Shown here piece by piece: positions 6,871-14,794 of a stretch of 19,256 nucleotides of DNA (positions are counted from its first letter, which is position 1; each line of letters opens with the position of its first letter). The DNA is from an uncultured Actinomyces sp. (GTDB taxonomy: Bacteria > Actinomycetota > Actinomycetes > Actinomycetales > Actinomycetaceae), in NCBI GenBank assembly GCA_938030835.1, contig CALHID010000102.1, positions 1 through 19,256 on the forward strand, in the 5' to 3' direction. Both the position numbers and the translations under genes were made by a program. The notes beneath the pieces are model-generated. The model had not been told where the DNA came from and ran no database searches. It worked only from the letters and a program-made list of their open reading frames with translations.

Positions 6871-8058
6871 ATGCGTAAGTACTTTACTTCTGAATCTGTA
6901 ACCGAAGGTCATCCCGATAAGGTCTGTGATCGTATTTCCGACTCGATCTTGGACGCCTTACTTGAGGCCGATCCTCAGTCGCGTGTTGCTGTGGAGACAA
7001 TGGTGACAACCGGTTTGGTTCATGTGGCCGGTGAGGTTTCAACCAATGCTTATGTTGAAATTCCGCAGATTGTCCGCGAGCAGATCCTCGAAATCGGTTA
7101 CGACTCATCCCGTAAGGGATTCGACGGTGCTTCCTGCGGTGTCTCCGTGTCTATTGGTGCCCAAAGTAGTGATATCGCAGATGGCGTGGATCATTCCTTG
7201 GAGACGCGTTACGGTTCAAATGAGGATCGCCGTGAGGCTCAGGGAGCGGGCGACCAGGGCATGATGTTTGGCTATGCCTCGGATGAAACTCCTGATCTTA
7301 TGCCTGCTCCAATTTGGCTTGCGCACAAGCTAGCGGAGCGTCTTGCAGCTGTTCGCCATCAAGGGTTGGCTCATAGTCTTCGTCCTGATGGAAAGACACA
7401 GGTCACTCTTGCTTATGATGAGCAGGGCATTCCTCGCGAGATCGATACGCTAGTCATTTCGACTCAGCACGACCCCGGGCTTGGCATGAGTCAGCTCGAA
7501 GAGCAATTGCGTGAGTTGGTTGTTTCTCCTGTGCTCGAAGAGACGGGCTTGGGGCTTTCAACTGAAACAATGAAGCTTCTTGTTAATCCTTCTGGGCGCT
7601 TTGTTATCGGTGGACCTGCTGGCGATGCCGGTCTGACCGGACGCAAGATTATTGTTGACACCTACGGAGGCATGGCCCGCCACGGAGGCGGTGCATTCTC
7701 CGGTAAAGATCCCTCAAAGGTCGACCGTTCGGCTGCATACGCAGCGCGCTGGATCGCAAAGAATATCGTCGCCGCAGGCTATGCAAAACGCTGTGAGATT
7801 CAATTGGCCTATGCAATTGGTCGTGCGCATCCAGTCGGACTTTATGTCGAGACCTTTGGTACCGGAACTGTGAGTGATGACGTTCTTACCGATGCCATCA
7901 CCCGCTGCTTTGATCTTCGCCCTGCAGGAATCATCGAAGACCTTGATCTTCTACGACCGATTTACGCGCAGACCGCTGCTTACGGTCACTTTGGTCGTCC
8001 GATTTTCCCCTGGGAGCAGACGGATCGTGTGGCTCGTCTCCAGGAAATTCTTCAATGA
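6871..8058 (+). CDS. metK: S-adenosylmethionine synthetase
   Basis: MetK makes S-adenosylmethionine from methionine and ATP, the methyl donor also used by RsmB encoded downstream. The product is 395 residues. It begins with the FTSESVTEGHPDKVCDRISD segment carrying the catalytic histidine and ATP site, has the GAGDQGMMFGYA signature near 126-137 and the GGGAFSGKDPSKVDRSAAYA loop near 272. I chose the ATG at 6871 because GGAGG at 6856-6860 lies ten bases upstream; the GTG at 6862 overlaps the coaBC stop but would be only one base from that site. The stop overlaps the next gene in an ATGA junction. Identity is certain. Confidence 0.97.
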   Translation: MRKYFTSESVTEGHPDKVCDRISDSILDALLEADPQSRVAVETMVTTGLVHVAGEVSTNAYVEIPQIVREQILEIGYDSSRKGFDGASCGVSVSIGAQSSDIADGVDHSLETRYGSNEDRREAQGAGDQGMMFGYASDETPDLMPAPIWLAHKLAERLAAVRHQGLAHSLRPDGKTQVTLAYDEQGIPREIDTLVISTQHDPGLGMSQLEEQLRELVVSPVLEETGLGLSTETMKLLVNPSGRFVIGGPAGDAGLTGRKIIVDTYGGMARHGGGAFSGKDPSKVDRSAAYAARWIAKNIVAAGYAKRCEIQLAYAIGRAHPVGLYVETFGTGTVSDDVLTDAITRCFDLRPAGIIEDLDLLRPIYAQTAAYGHFGRPIFPWEQTDRVARLQEILQ

Positions 8059-8657
8059 GTGCCGCCCCTAGCGCAGCCCGTGCGACAAACCGCGGAACCG
8101 CCATCGAAATGGCGGTTTCGGGGATCATCGGTCTATGCGCGTCCTTCGTCCTCTCGATCGAGGCGTGGCAGTTGGCGGCGGATCAGGGACGAACATTTAG
8201 CTGTGACGTTTCTTCGGTTCTGTCGTGTTCTGCGGTCGCAGCCACTCCACAGGCTCGAGTACTGGGATTCCCAAATGCCTTTTTGGGGATCTTTTTCGAG
8301 GCCGTTGTCTTGACCGTTTCTTTCGCCCTCATTGCAGGGGTACGTTTTCCGAAATGGTATTTCCTAGGCGTTGAAGCTCTCTATACCATCGGCCTGTTCT
8401 TCGCATATTGGCTCTTCACGCAGTCGTATTTCGTCATTCACGTGTTGTGTCCGTGGTGTTTGCTCATCACAATAACGACGACGCTTGTGTGGTTTGGGCT
8501 TACACGAGTATGCATTTCTCAGGAAGTGCTCCCCGCGCCTGCGTGGTGGAAGTCAGTGATGAAGGCCGGTGGAGACTGGCTGGTCGTCGTCCTCGTCATT
8601 GCAGCTGTTCTTGCGATGATAGTTGTGCGATACGGTTCAGTACTTTTCGGTAATTGA
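8055..8657 (+). CDS. Vitamin K epoxide reductase (VKOR) family membrane protein
   Basis: Bacterial VKOR homologs re-oxidise a DsbA-like thioredoxin-fold partner outside the membrane and pass electrons to menaquinone. The 200-residue product has five hydrophobic segments, about 18-38, 68-95, 102-122, 124-150 and 175-193. The two cysteine pairs are present: C50 and C58 in the outer loop (SCDVSSVLSC) and the active CxxC C132-P-W-C135 in a membrane helix. In Actinomyces oris a VKOR reoxidises MdbA, the thiol oxidase that folds pilin precursors, so a similar role is likely. No partner thiol oxidase is encoded nearby. The ATG overlaps the metK stop (ATGA). A 55-base gap separates it from priA. Confidence 0.92.
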   Translation: MSAAPSAARATNRGTAIEMAVSGIIGLCASFVLSIEAWQLAADQGRTFSCDVSSVLSCSAVAATPQARVLGFPNAFLGIFFEAVVLTVSFALIAGVRFPKWYFLGVEALYTIGLFFAYWLFTQSYFVIHVLCPWCLLITITTTLVWFGLTRVCISQEVLPAPAWWKSVMKAGGDWLVVVLVIAAVLAMIVVRYGSVLFGN

Positions 8658-8689
8658 TCAGTTGGTGCTCAATCGGTCTTCAAATGCCG

Positions 8690-8705
8690 GTTCAATGTGT
8701 TGAAC
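8690..8705. repeat. Short inverted repeat before priA
   Basis: GTTCAA-TGTG-TTGAAC is a perfect 6-bp inverted repeat ending seven bases before the priA start, in a 55-base gap. It may be an operator or a weak hairpin near the ribosome binding site. It is not the actinobacterial LexA box, whose half-sites run GAAC...GTTC. Such a repeat can occur by chance. Confidence 0.35.
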
Positions 8706-8712
8706 TAGGTGT

Positions 8713-10680
8713 ATGGTGATGGACGCGTTACCCCTTCCGGGTTTTGAATCAGAGTGTGATGTGCCGCGGCTTATTGCGCATGTCTATGTTGATTCTGACC
8801 TTCCCCACCTCGATTACCCGCTGGATTATCTTGTTCCCGCCAAATGGGAATCGATAGATCTTGCTGGATATATCGTCCAGGTACCCCTTGCGGGGCGAAA
8901 ACGGATTGGATGGGTCGTTTCGTGTGAAAAACGCAGTGATATCAGTCCTGCGATCCGTGAAATTATCGATGTTGTTTCGACGATTTCTGTCGTTTCACCG
9001 AAGACTTTTGAATTAGCCGCTTACATAGGCAAGCGTTTTCTCTCAACCGCTTCTACCGTATTGGGAATCGCCGTTCCTCCAAGGCGCGCACGGGTTGAAG
9101 AAGAATCAATGCCATCGGGACCTTCGGAGTTGAAGATTAGCCAGGGAAATCCCTGGGACGCTTTTGAACTTGGCCATCTATTTCTTGGGCATGTGAGTCA
9201 AGGTGAGTACCCGCGTGCTGTATGGACATCGATTCCAGGACGATCAGAATCTGAAATCGCCCATCTTATTTCTTCTGTTCAAAACGCTGGAAAGACGGCT
9301 CTTATCGTCGTGCCGACGGCTCGAGTTGCCGCTGAGCTATCTTCTTCGTTGTCTAAGATCTTTGACGCATCGATCCCCGTTTACAGTGCTGAACAGACGG
9401 CCACTGAGCGCTACCGTCTGTACCTTCAAGCAAAGATGGGGACGCATCGCGTGATCGTTGGTACGCGTTCGGCGGTGTGGCTTCCCATGAAGGATCTCGG
9501 ATTGATTGTTATCTGGGGCGATGGGGAGGACCATCTTCGTGAAGTGCGCGCTCCGCGCACTGATGCATTGGACGTGGGGGTTGCACGTTCGCATCTTGAA
9601 CATGTTGCTCTTGCTGTTGGAAACTATTCTCGCTCGGTGAAGGCGCAGTATCTTGTCGAACGCTCCTGGGCGATTTCTCTTACTCCACAACGTGAGGTAT
9701 TGCGAGCATCGACAGGACGTTTTGTCGTCGCTGATTCTTTTGATCAGGAGCGGCAGGGAAAGTCGGCTTTTACTTATCTGCCACCGGATGCATTCTCCTG
9801 TATTCGTGCGGGATTGAAAGAGGGACCCGTTCTCATTCTTTCTCCGCATTCGGGATATATCCCTGTCGTCGGTTGTTCTCGCTGCGGAAGGCCTGCCCGC
9901 TGCGAATACTGCTCAGGACCGCTTCAATTAGAGGCTGACCATTCGATAGTGTGCTCATGGTGCGAACGCAAGAGTGAGAATTGGTCGTGCCTTAAATGCC
10001 AGGGGACAACCCTTAAATGGTGGCGGCTTGGCTCTGAGCGCATCGGCGAAGAAATCGGTCGTTCTTTCCCTCAAATTCCTTTGACCATCACTCAAGCGAA
10101 TGATGAAACGCGTCCGTGTGTTGGTCCCGAAGCTCGAATAGTTGTCTCAACTCCAGGCGTGGAGCCCAAAGCTCAGGATGGCTACGCGGCAGTAATTATC
10201 TCCTCAGCCGCGGCGCTTGCCTCGAGGCCTGAGATGTGGGCCCCAGAAGAAGCCCTGCGCAGGTGGTTGAATGCCGGTGCGCTGGCCCGTGCTCACGGTC
10301 GAATATGGGTCTCTGCTGGGGTTGAACACGCGCTTGCACAGGCTCTCGTTAGATGGGCTCCCGAAGACTACATTCAGCAGCTTCTTGATGAGCGCAAGGC
10401 TCTTCGATTCCCACCAACTGCATCAATCGTTGCAATCGACGGACCTCCTGACCAAGTGAATGCTTTTTGTCAGGATCTCCCCGCAGAGTTAATCGGTATT
10501 GTTGATGCGCCTTCGGTTGGGAAGATTGGACATCGTCCGGATGATCGGCGCGCTCTTATTCGCTGTGCGACAGCTGATTATCCTCAACTCGCACAAGTAC
10601 TTCGCGAACGTAATGGTGTGCGTTCGGCACGTAAACGCTATCCGCTTCGCCTCACCTTGAATCCTCCTGAGCTGTTCTAG
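8713..10680 (+). CDS. priA: PriA-like replication restart protein lacking helicase motifs
   Basis: PriA recognises stalled forks and reloads the replisome. The 655-residue protein keeps the N-terminal fork-binding part (YPLDYLVP and GWVVS segments) and the zinc-binding insert with eight cysteines, four CxxC pairs at about residues 388-432 (CSRC, CEYC, CSWC, CLKC). The helicase core is degenerate: the P-loop position has no GKT (IPGRSESE) and the DEEH box is replaced by WGDGEDHL. Actinobacterial PriA proteins are known to lack ATPase motifs, so this is expected, and the protein probably acts as a DNA-binding loader rather than a motor. ATG at 8713 or 8719 are both possible; AGGTG at 8707-8711 is better spaced for 8719. 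fmt follows after 15 bases. Confidence 0.9.
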   Translation: MVMDALPLPGFESECDVPRLIAHVYVDSDLPHLDYPLDYLVPAKWESIDLAGYIVQVPLAGRKRIGWVVSCEKRSDISPAIREIIDVVSTISVVSPKTFELAAYIGKRFLSTASTVLGIAVPPRRARVEEESMPSGPSELKISQGNPWDAFELGHLFLGHVSQGEYPRAVWTSIPGRSESEIAHLISSVQNAGKTALIVVPTARVAAELSSSLSKIFDASIPVYSAEQTATERYRLYLQAKMGTHRVIVGTRSAVWLPMKDLGLIVIWGDGEDHLREVRAPRTDALDVGVARSHLEHVALAVGNYSRSVKAQYLVERSWAISLTPQREVLRASTGRFVVADSFDQERQGKSAFTYLPPDAFSCIRAGLKEGPVLILSPHSGYIPVVGCSRCGRPARCEYCSGPLQLEADHSIVCSWCERKSENWSCLKCQGTTLKWWRLGSERIGEEIGRSFPQIPLTITQANDETRPCVGPEARIVVSTPGVEPKAQDGYAAVIISSAAALASRPEMWAPEEALRRWLNAGALARAHGRIWVSAGVEHALAQALVRWAPEDYIQQLLDERKALRFPPTASIVAIDGPPDQVNAFCQDLPAELIGIVDAPSVGKIGHRPDDRRALIRCATADYPQLAQVLRERNGVRSARKRYPLRLTLNPPELF

Positions 10681-10695
10681 ACAAGCCGATACACT

Positions 10696-11646
10696 ATGAG
10701 CGTGCGTATTGTATTTGCAGGTACCCCTGAGCCGGCGTTACCGACCCTTGAAGCCCTGATTTCCTCGCCACATGAGGTCGTTGGTGTTATTACTCGTCCT
10801 CCAGCAAAGAGCGGTCGTGGGCGCCATCTAGTCCCATCGCCCATTGCGCAGCGTGCAAGTGAAGCTGGAATTGATCTCTTCGAAACCTCGTCTCTTAAAG
10901 GAGACGAGGCCTTGGACCGCATTCGTGCGTGGAACGCTGATATCGCAGTTGTCGTTGCCTATGGCGCTTTGATTCCCCTGCGTGTGCTCGAGGCTCTTCC
11001 GTATGGTTGGCTTAATCTTCACTTCTCTGATCTTCCTTTCTTCCGCGGTGCGGCTCCCGTGCAGTGGGCAATCCTGTCGGGACTGAGTGAAACTGCATCC
11101 AGCGTTTTCCAGCTAGAAGAGGGATTGGATACTGGTCCCGTTTATTCCCGTCGCAAGGTCGAGATTGCCGATCAGACCAGTGGTGAGCTCCTCGATGAAA
11201 TGGCGCGTTTAGGCGCTCAGCAAGTTGTTGATGTGGTTAACGCCATTGAGGCCGGACAAGCTCTTGCACAACCACAAGTCGTACCTGAGGGTGTCGAACT
11301 CAGCTATGCCCGGCGCTTGGAACCCAGTGATGGTGCTGTCTCCTTTGCTGAGAGTGCCCACCAGACGTGGCTGAGAATCCGCGCAGTGATTCCCAGCCCA
11401 GGTGCATATACGGAGTTCCGTGGGCAAAGACTCAAGCTGGGTAAGGTTTCTTTGACCGATGTTCCCACCCCCGGCCCCGGCCGTCTCATCGTTTCGAAGA
11501 AGAGCGTCCTTGTTGGTTGCACAGACTTCTGTCTCGAGCTTGGTCAGGTTGCTCCCGCCGGTAAAAAATGGATGGATGCAGCTGCATGGGCACGCGGCGC
11601 GCGGTTGGACAGTGATGTCCGGCTCGGCGAAGGGATAGCGCTCTGA
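10696..11646 (+). CDS. fmt: Methionyl-tRNA formyltransferase
   Basis: Fmt formylates the initiator methionyl-tRNA with 10-formyltetrahydrofolate. The 316-residue product starts with the RIVFAGTPEPALPTLEAL strand-helix, has the GRGRHLVPSPI substrate loop at about 40-50, and the catalytic N107, H109 and D145 (LNLHFSDLP and GLDTGP). The usual HPSLLP motif reads HFSDLP, a variation but not a loss of catalytic residues. A C-terminal OB-fold domain follows. The start may be ATG 10696 or GTG 10702; neither has a clear ribosome binding site, so it likely depends on priA translation. The def gene for peptide deformylase, often adjacent in other bacteria, is not here. The stop shares a base with the rsmB start. 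Confidence 0.95.
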   Translation: MSVRIVFAGTPEPALPTLEALISSPHEVVGVITRPPAKSGRGRHLVPSPIAQRASEAGIDLFETSSLKGDEALDRIRAWNADIAVVVAYGALIPLRVLEALPYGWLNLHFSDLPFFRGAAPVQWAILSGLSETASSVFQLEEGLDTGPVYSRRKVEIADQTSGELLDEMARLGAQQVVDVVNAIEAGQALAQPQVVPEGVELSYARRLEPSDGAVSFAESAHQTWLRIRAVIPSPGAYTEFRGQRLKLGKVSLTDVPTPGPGRLIVSKKSVLVGCTDFCLELGQVAPAGKKWMDAAAWARGARLDSDVRLGEGIAL

Positions 11647-13121
11647 TGGCAACTCACCGTTATTCCGACGGATATCGTTCCTTTCGCGAAGCGGATCCCG
11701 CCCGTCAGGTTGCCTTCGAGGTCCTGACATTGGTACGCAATGAGGATGCCTACGCGAATCTGGTTCTTCCAAAAGTTTTGAAATCCTTTGAAGGACAGGC
11801 GCATCTCGATCAACGTGACCGAGCTTTCGCCGTTGAACTTACCTACGGCACCCTCCGCGAACAGGGATTCCTTGATTGGGTGATCTCTCGAAACTCTTCC
11901 CGTCCGCTTTCCGATATCGAAGGCGGCATCGTTGATATCCTGCGTCTTGGCGTTTATCAGTTGCTGCGTATGCGAGTTCCCGACCACGCTGCGGTTTCTC
12001 AAACTGTCGATCTTGCACGGCAGTATCTCAGTGCTGGTCCAGCAAAGTTCATTAATGCTGTTTTGCGTTCTGTGATCCGTGAGGGCGATCAGGCAAGGCA
12101 AGAAGCTTTGAATGAACTTCCGGAATCTGAACGCCTGGCGATCGAATACTCTCATCCGCAATGGATGGTTGAAGAATATAGTCGTGCGCTCGTTGCCAAC
12201 GGTTGTTCCAGTGAAGAGATTGCTGAGCTTCTGGCTGCTAACAACCAGGCACCCTACGTTTCTCTTGTCGCACGCCCAAGCCTCATTGAGGTTGATGAAC
12301 TTGCTGATCAGTGTCTTGATCACCTGAGAACTCGTATTGCTGATGGCGAGGTATCTCCCTACGCTGTTCTTCTTGAGTCCGGGGATCCAGCCCGTATTCC
12401 TGCAATCAGGCAGAGGCGAGCAGCGGTTCAGGATGAGGGTTCTCAACTAGCCGGGATTTTGGCGGCTCAAGTCCCCGTGACGGGGAAAGATCAGAGCTGG
12501 CTCGACCTTTGCGCAGGTCCCGGAGGTAAAGCGGCGCTGATCGCTTCACTAGGCGTTGAACGAGGCGCTCAGCTTGTCGCCAACGAGGTGCACTCTCATC
12601 GAGCGCGCCTCATCGAAAAGACCCTTGAACTCCTTGATAACACTGAAGTTGTGTGCTCCGATGGAACACGCTTTGGCGGTGAAGGCACACGTTGGCCTTT
12701 AGAGTCTTTCGACCGGGTGATTATTGATGCGCCGTGCTCTGGCCTTGGATCGATGCGTCGTCGGCCGGAATCACGTTGGCGCAGAGATCAAAATGACGTC
12801 TCACAGTTGGTTTCCCTGCAGGCAGAGCTACTTGATCGAGGAATCGAATTGACCAGGCCTGGGGGAGTGACGGTTTACATCACCTGCTCGCCGGTCGTTC
12901 AGGAAACTCTCGATCAGATTTCACGTGTTCTCTCCGCGGGACGTGTCGAGCTGGTGGATCTGCGTCCTGTGGCCTCGCGAATTACTCCCAGGCCACTTAA
13001 CCTTCCGGAAGCAGAAGGAATTGCTGCTCGAACAATTCAGCTATGGGAACACCGTAACGAAACTGATCTTATGTTTATTGCTGCTCTCAGAAAACTTCCA
13101 GTAGCTCAGGAGCTCTCATGA
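11646..13121 (+). CDS. rsmB: 16S rRNA m5C967 methyltransferase RsmB (Fmu)
   Basis: RsmB methylates cytosine 967 of 16S rRNA with S-adenosylmethionine. The 491-residue protein has an N-terminal NusB-like RNA-binding domain (ARQVAFEVLTLVR, RAFAVELTYGTLR, RVPDHAAVSQTVDLAR at about 19-135) and a C-terminal methyltransferase. The SAM motif LDLCAGPGGKAALIA is near 284, the DAPCSGLGSMRRRPE motif near 360 and the catalytic cysteine motif YITCSPV near 411-416. Both cysteines of the m5C mechanism are present. The ATG overlaps the fmt stop (TGATG) and the stop overlaps the rpe start (ATGA). The order fmt-rsmB-rpe matches mycobacteria. The NusB-like half is a domain, separate from the nusB gene at 3460. 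Confidence 0.95.
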   Translation: MATHRYSDGYRSFREADPARQVAFEVLTLVRNEDAYANLVLPKVLKSFEGQAHLDQRDRAFAVELTYGTLREQGFLDWVISRNSSRPLSDIEGGIVDILRLGVYQLLRMRVPDHAAVSQTVDLARQYLSAGPAKFINAVLRSVIREGDQARQEALNELPESERLAIEYSHPQWMVEEYSRALVANGCSSEEIAELLAANNQAPYVSLVARPSLIEVDELADQCLDHLRTRIADGEVSPYAVLLESGDPARIPAIRQRRAAVQDEGSQLAGILAAQVPVTGKDQSWLDLCAGPGGKAALIASLGVERGAQLVANEVHSHRARLIEKTLELLDNTEVVCSDGTRFGGEGTRWPLESFDRVIIDAPCSGLGSMRRRPESRWRRDQNDVSQLVSLQAELLDRGIELTRPGGVTVYITCSPVVQETLDQISRVLSAGRVELVDLRPVASRITPRPLNLPEAEGIAARTIQLWEHRNETDLMFIAALRKLPVAQELS

Positions 13122-13783
13122 CCGCGCCGCTCATTTCGCCTTCGATTCTTAATTGCGATATTGCCAGACTTGAGGACGAACTGAAAAAGATTTCCAGTGC
13201 TGATATCGCTCATGTCGATGTCATGGATAATCACTTTGTCCCCAACCTTACCTGGGGTCTTCCCGTCGTGGAGGCCTGCGTAAACACTGGCATCTTGCCC
13301 ATTGATGCTCACTTAATGATTGAAGATCCAGATCGGTGGGCACCTGCGTACGCAGAGGCCGGTTGCGCGTCGGTCACCTTCCATGCCGAGGCGGCTTCGG
13401 CGCCGATCCGCACCGCCCGGGAAATCCGACGCCTGGGTGCCCGCGCCGCTCTTGCGCTCAAGCCTTCGACAGACATCGCGCCCTACGTCGATATTTTGCC
13501 GGAGTTCGACATGATCTTGATCATGACGGTTGAACCAGGTTTCGGCGGCCAGAGTTTCCTTGAATCGATGCTTCCAAAGATCCAACGAACGCGGGACGCC
13601 ATCGCCTCCGCATCTTTGGATATCTCGATTCAAGTTGATGGGGGAGTCTCGCGTAAGACTATTGAGTGCGCAGCGGATGCCGGCGCAACAAATTTTGTTG
13701 CAGGGTCGGCAATCTTCCGTGCCGACGACGCGTTTGAAGAGATCGCAACACTGCGGTCTCTTGCGCAATCGCACATGCACTGA
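13118..13783 (+). CDS. rpe: Ribulose-phosphate 3-epimerase
   Basis: Rpe interconverts ribulose 5-phosphate and xylulose 5-phosphate in the pentose phosphate pathway, with a bound metal. The 221-residue TIM barrel starts with ISPSILNCD; metal and catalytic residues are H32 and D34 in AHVDVMDNHFVPN, H65 in DAHLMIEDP and D174 in QVDGG. The phosphate-binding MTVEPGFGGQSF loop (136-147) and the GATNFVAGSAIF end are present. The start overlaps rsmB by four bases. Its product leads to ribulose 5-phosphate, a precursor of riboflavin, and in mycobacteria the next gene is ribG; here an FMN riboswitch follows instead. No terminator hairpin lies between rpe and that riboswitch. Confidence 0.97.
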   Translation: MTAPLISPSILNCDIARLEDELKKISSADIAHVDVMDNHFVPNLTWGLPVVEACVNTGILPIDAHLMIEDPDRWAPAYAEAGCASVTFHAEAASAPIRTAREIRRLGARAALALKPSTDIAPYVDILPEFDMILIMTVEPGFGGQSFLESMLPKIQRTRDAIASASLDISIQVDGGVSRKTIECAADAGATNFVAGSAIFRADDAFEEIATLRSLAQSHMH

Positions 13784-13784
13784 A

Positions 13785-13821
13785 GATGACACTCGCTTCC
13801 GCGCGTGCCAGAATAACTATG
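13785..13821 (+). promoter_or_regulatory. Possible promoter of the riboswitch transcript
   Basis: An AT-rich GAATAACTATG lies directly before the aptamer, the right place for a -10 box. An upstream ATGACA (13785-13790) is a poor -35 with too long a spacing (20 bases). The assignment rests mainly on position; read-through from rpe is an alternative. Confidence 0.25.
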
Positions 13822-13938
13822 TACTTCGGGGTCGGTGTAAGTCCGAGCCGGCGGTGAAAGTCCGCGACCCGCATCATTCGATGCGGTTGAACTGGTGTAA
13901 TTCCAGTACCGACAGTTAAAGCCTGGATGGGAGAAGTA
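13822..13938 (+). ncRNA. FMN riboswitch (RFN element)
   Basis: The stretch matches the RFN consensus closely. Closing helix P1 is TACTTC (13822-13827) with GAAGTA (13933-13938). Inside are the conserved GAGCCGGCGGTGAAAGTCCGCGA core split over 13845-13867, the variable hairpin CCGCATC-ATTC-GATGCGG (13869-13886), the GGTGTAATTCCAGTACCGAC block (13894-13913) and AGCCTGGATGGGAGAAG (13920-13936). FMN binding normally turns off downstream flavin genes. No T-run terminator follows, and the ribX binding site GGAAGG (13987-13992) is about 50 bases beyond P1, so control is probably at translation start. Its targets are the permease and binding protein just downstream. Confidence 0.95.
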
Positions 13939-13998
13939 GTTGAGTGGGCCTAGTGTCTGCTGAGCGGCTGCATAGCTCGAAGTGCGGGAAGGATTACC

Positions 13999-14769
13999 GT
14001 GAGCCGTCGAGCACCTCGCCGTTTCACTGTTATCGCCCCGCTTGTTGTCATCGTCTGCTTGGTCTTCTTTTGGTGGGCGATTACCGCATTCAGTGGGATC
14101 CAAGCGTGGCGTCTTCCTTCGCCGTACGCCGTCCTCGCCCGAGGATACTCCCTTGTTCAACAGCCTTCGCTTTGGCTTGCTTTCGCGCGAACCGGAGTCG
14201 AGGCCCTAGTCGGTGGATTCATTGGTGTGTGCGTTGCACTCCCATTGAGCTACCTGATCTTCCGTTTCCGTACCATCGCCGAGGCTATTGAGCCCCTTTT
14301 AGGGACCTCGCAGGCTTTACCCGCCGTTGCCCTGGCACCATTTTTGGTCCTCTGGTTCGGCTACGGGTTGATTCCAATTTCGATGCTCTGTGCATTGATT
14401 GCTTTCTTCCCTATTCTCATCTCCTCCCTGGTTGGCTTACGCTCCTTGGATCGCCAAGTATGCGAGGCAGCACAGCTTGACGGGGCAGCAGGGATCACGA
14501 TGGCAGTCAAGATTGAGATCCCACTTGCATCACCAGCGATTCTCGCCGGCATTCGCAATGGCTTTACTTTGTCCATTACGGGTGCTGTCGTCGGGGAAAT
14601 GGTGATGGGAGGAAAGGGGCTGGGAATGCTCCTTTCTCAGATGCGCACGAATGTCGATACTGCAGGAATGTTTGTTGTGATTCTTCTTCTGTGTATACAG
14701 GCAGTTGTCATCTACACACTCATGTCCGCATGGGAAAAGCGCTCACGCGTGATGGTTGAGACCGACTAG
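13999..14769 (+). CDS. ribX: ABC transporter permease, probable riboflavin importer RibX
   Basis: This 256-residue integral membrane protein belongs to the SsuC/TauC/ThiX permease class. It has about six hydrophobic segments (near 10-30, 66-88, 108-125, 126-146, 188-203, 223-243) and the EAA loop for the ATPase, EAAQLDGAAGITMAVKIEIP, at 156-175 with PLASP after it. The GTG start follows GGAAGG at 13987-13992. The FMN riboswitch directly upstream and the binding protein downstream match the RibXY flavin importer described in Chloroflexus and predicted in actinobacteria. The family alone would also fit thiamine-precursor or sulfonate uptake; the riboswitch decides for a flavin. No ATPase gene accompanies it. 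Confidence 0.88.
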   Translation: MSRRAPRRFTVIAPLVVIVCLVFFWWAITAFSGIQAWRLPSPYAVLARGYSLVQQPSLWLAFARTGVEALVGGFIGVCVALPLSYLIFRFRTIAEAIEPLLGTSQALPAVALAPFLVLWFGYGLIPISMLCALIAFFPILISSLVGLRSLDRQVCEAAQLDGAAGITMAVKIEIPLASPAILAGIRNGFTLSITGAVVGEMVMGGKGLGMLLSQMRTNVDTAGMFVVILLLCIQAVVIYTLMSAWEKRSRVMVETD

Positions 14770-14794
14770 GTGCGACATACTATTGGAGAGCATT

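Noticed and set aside
8690..8705. LexA (SOS) box before priA
   Set aside because: The half-sites are GTTC...GAAC, the reverse order of the actinobacterial SOS box.
11544..12446. A 300-codon minus-strand open frame over fmt and rsmB
   Set aside because: It lies antisense to a clear RsmB gene with all catalytic motifs and shows no family features of its own.
13530..14160. Open frames on both strands across rpe, the riboswitch and the start of ribX
   Set aside because: They cross the highly conserved FMN aptamer and contradict the rpe and ribX coding frames.
14756..14794. Longer N-terminus for the binding lipoprotein
   Set aside because: It would put charged residues before the signal peptide and overlap ribX; ATG 14795 has a good GGAGAG site.
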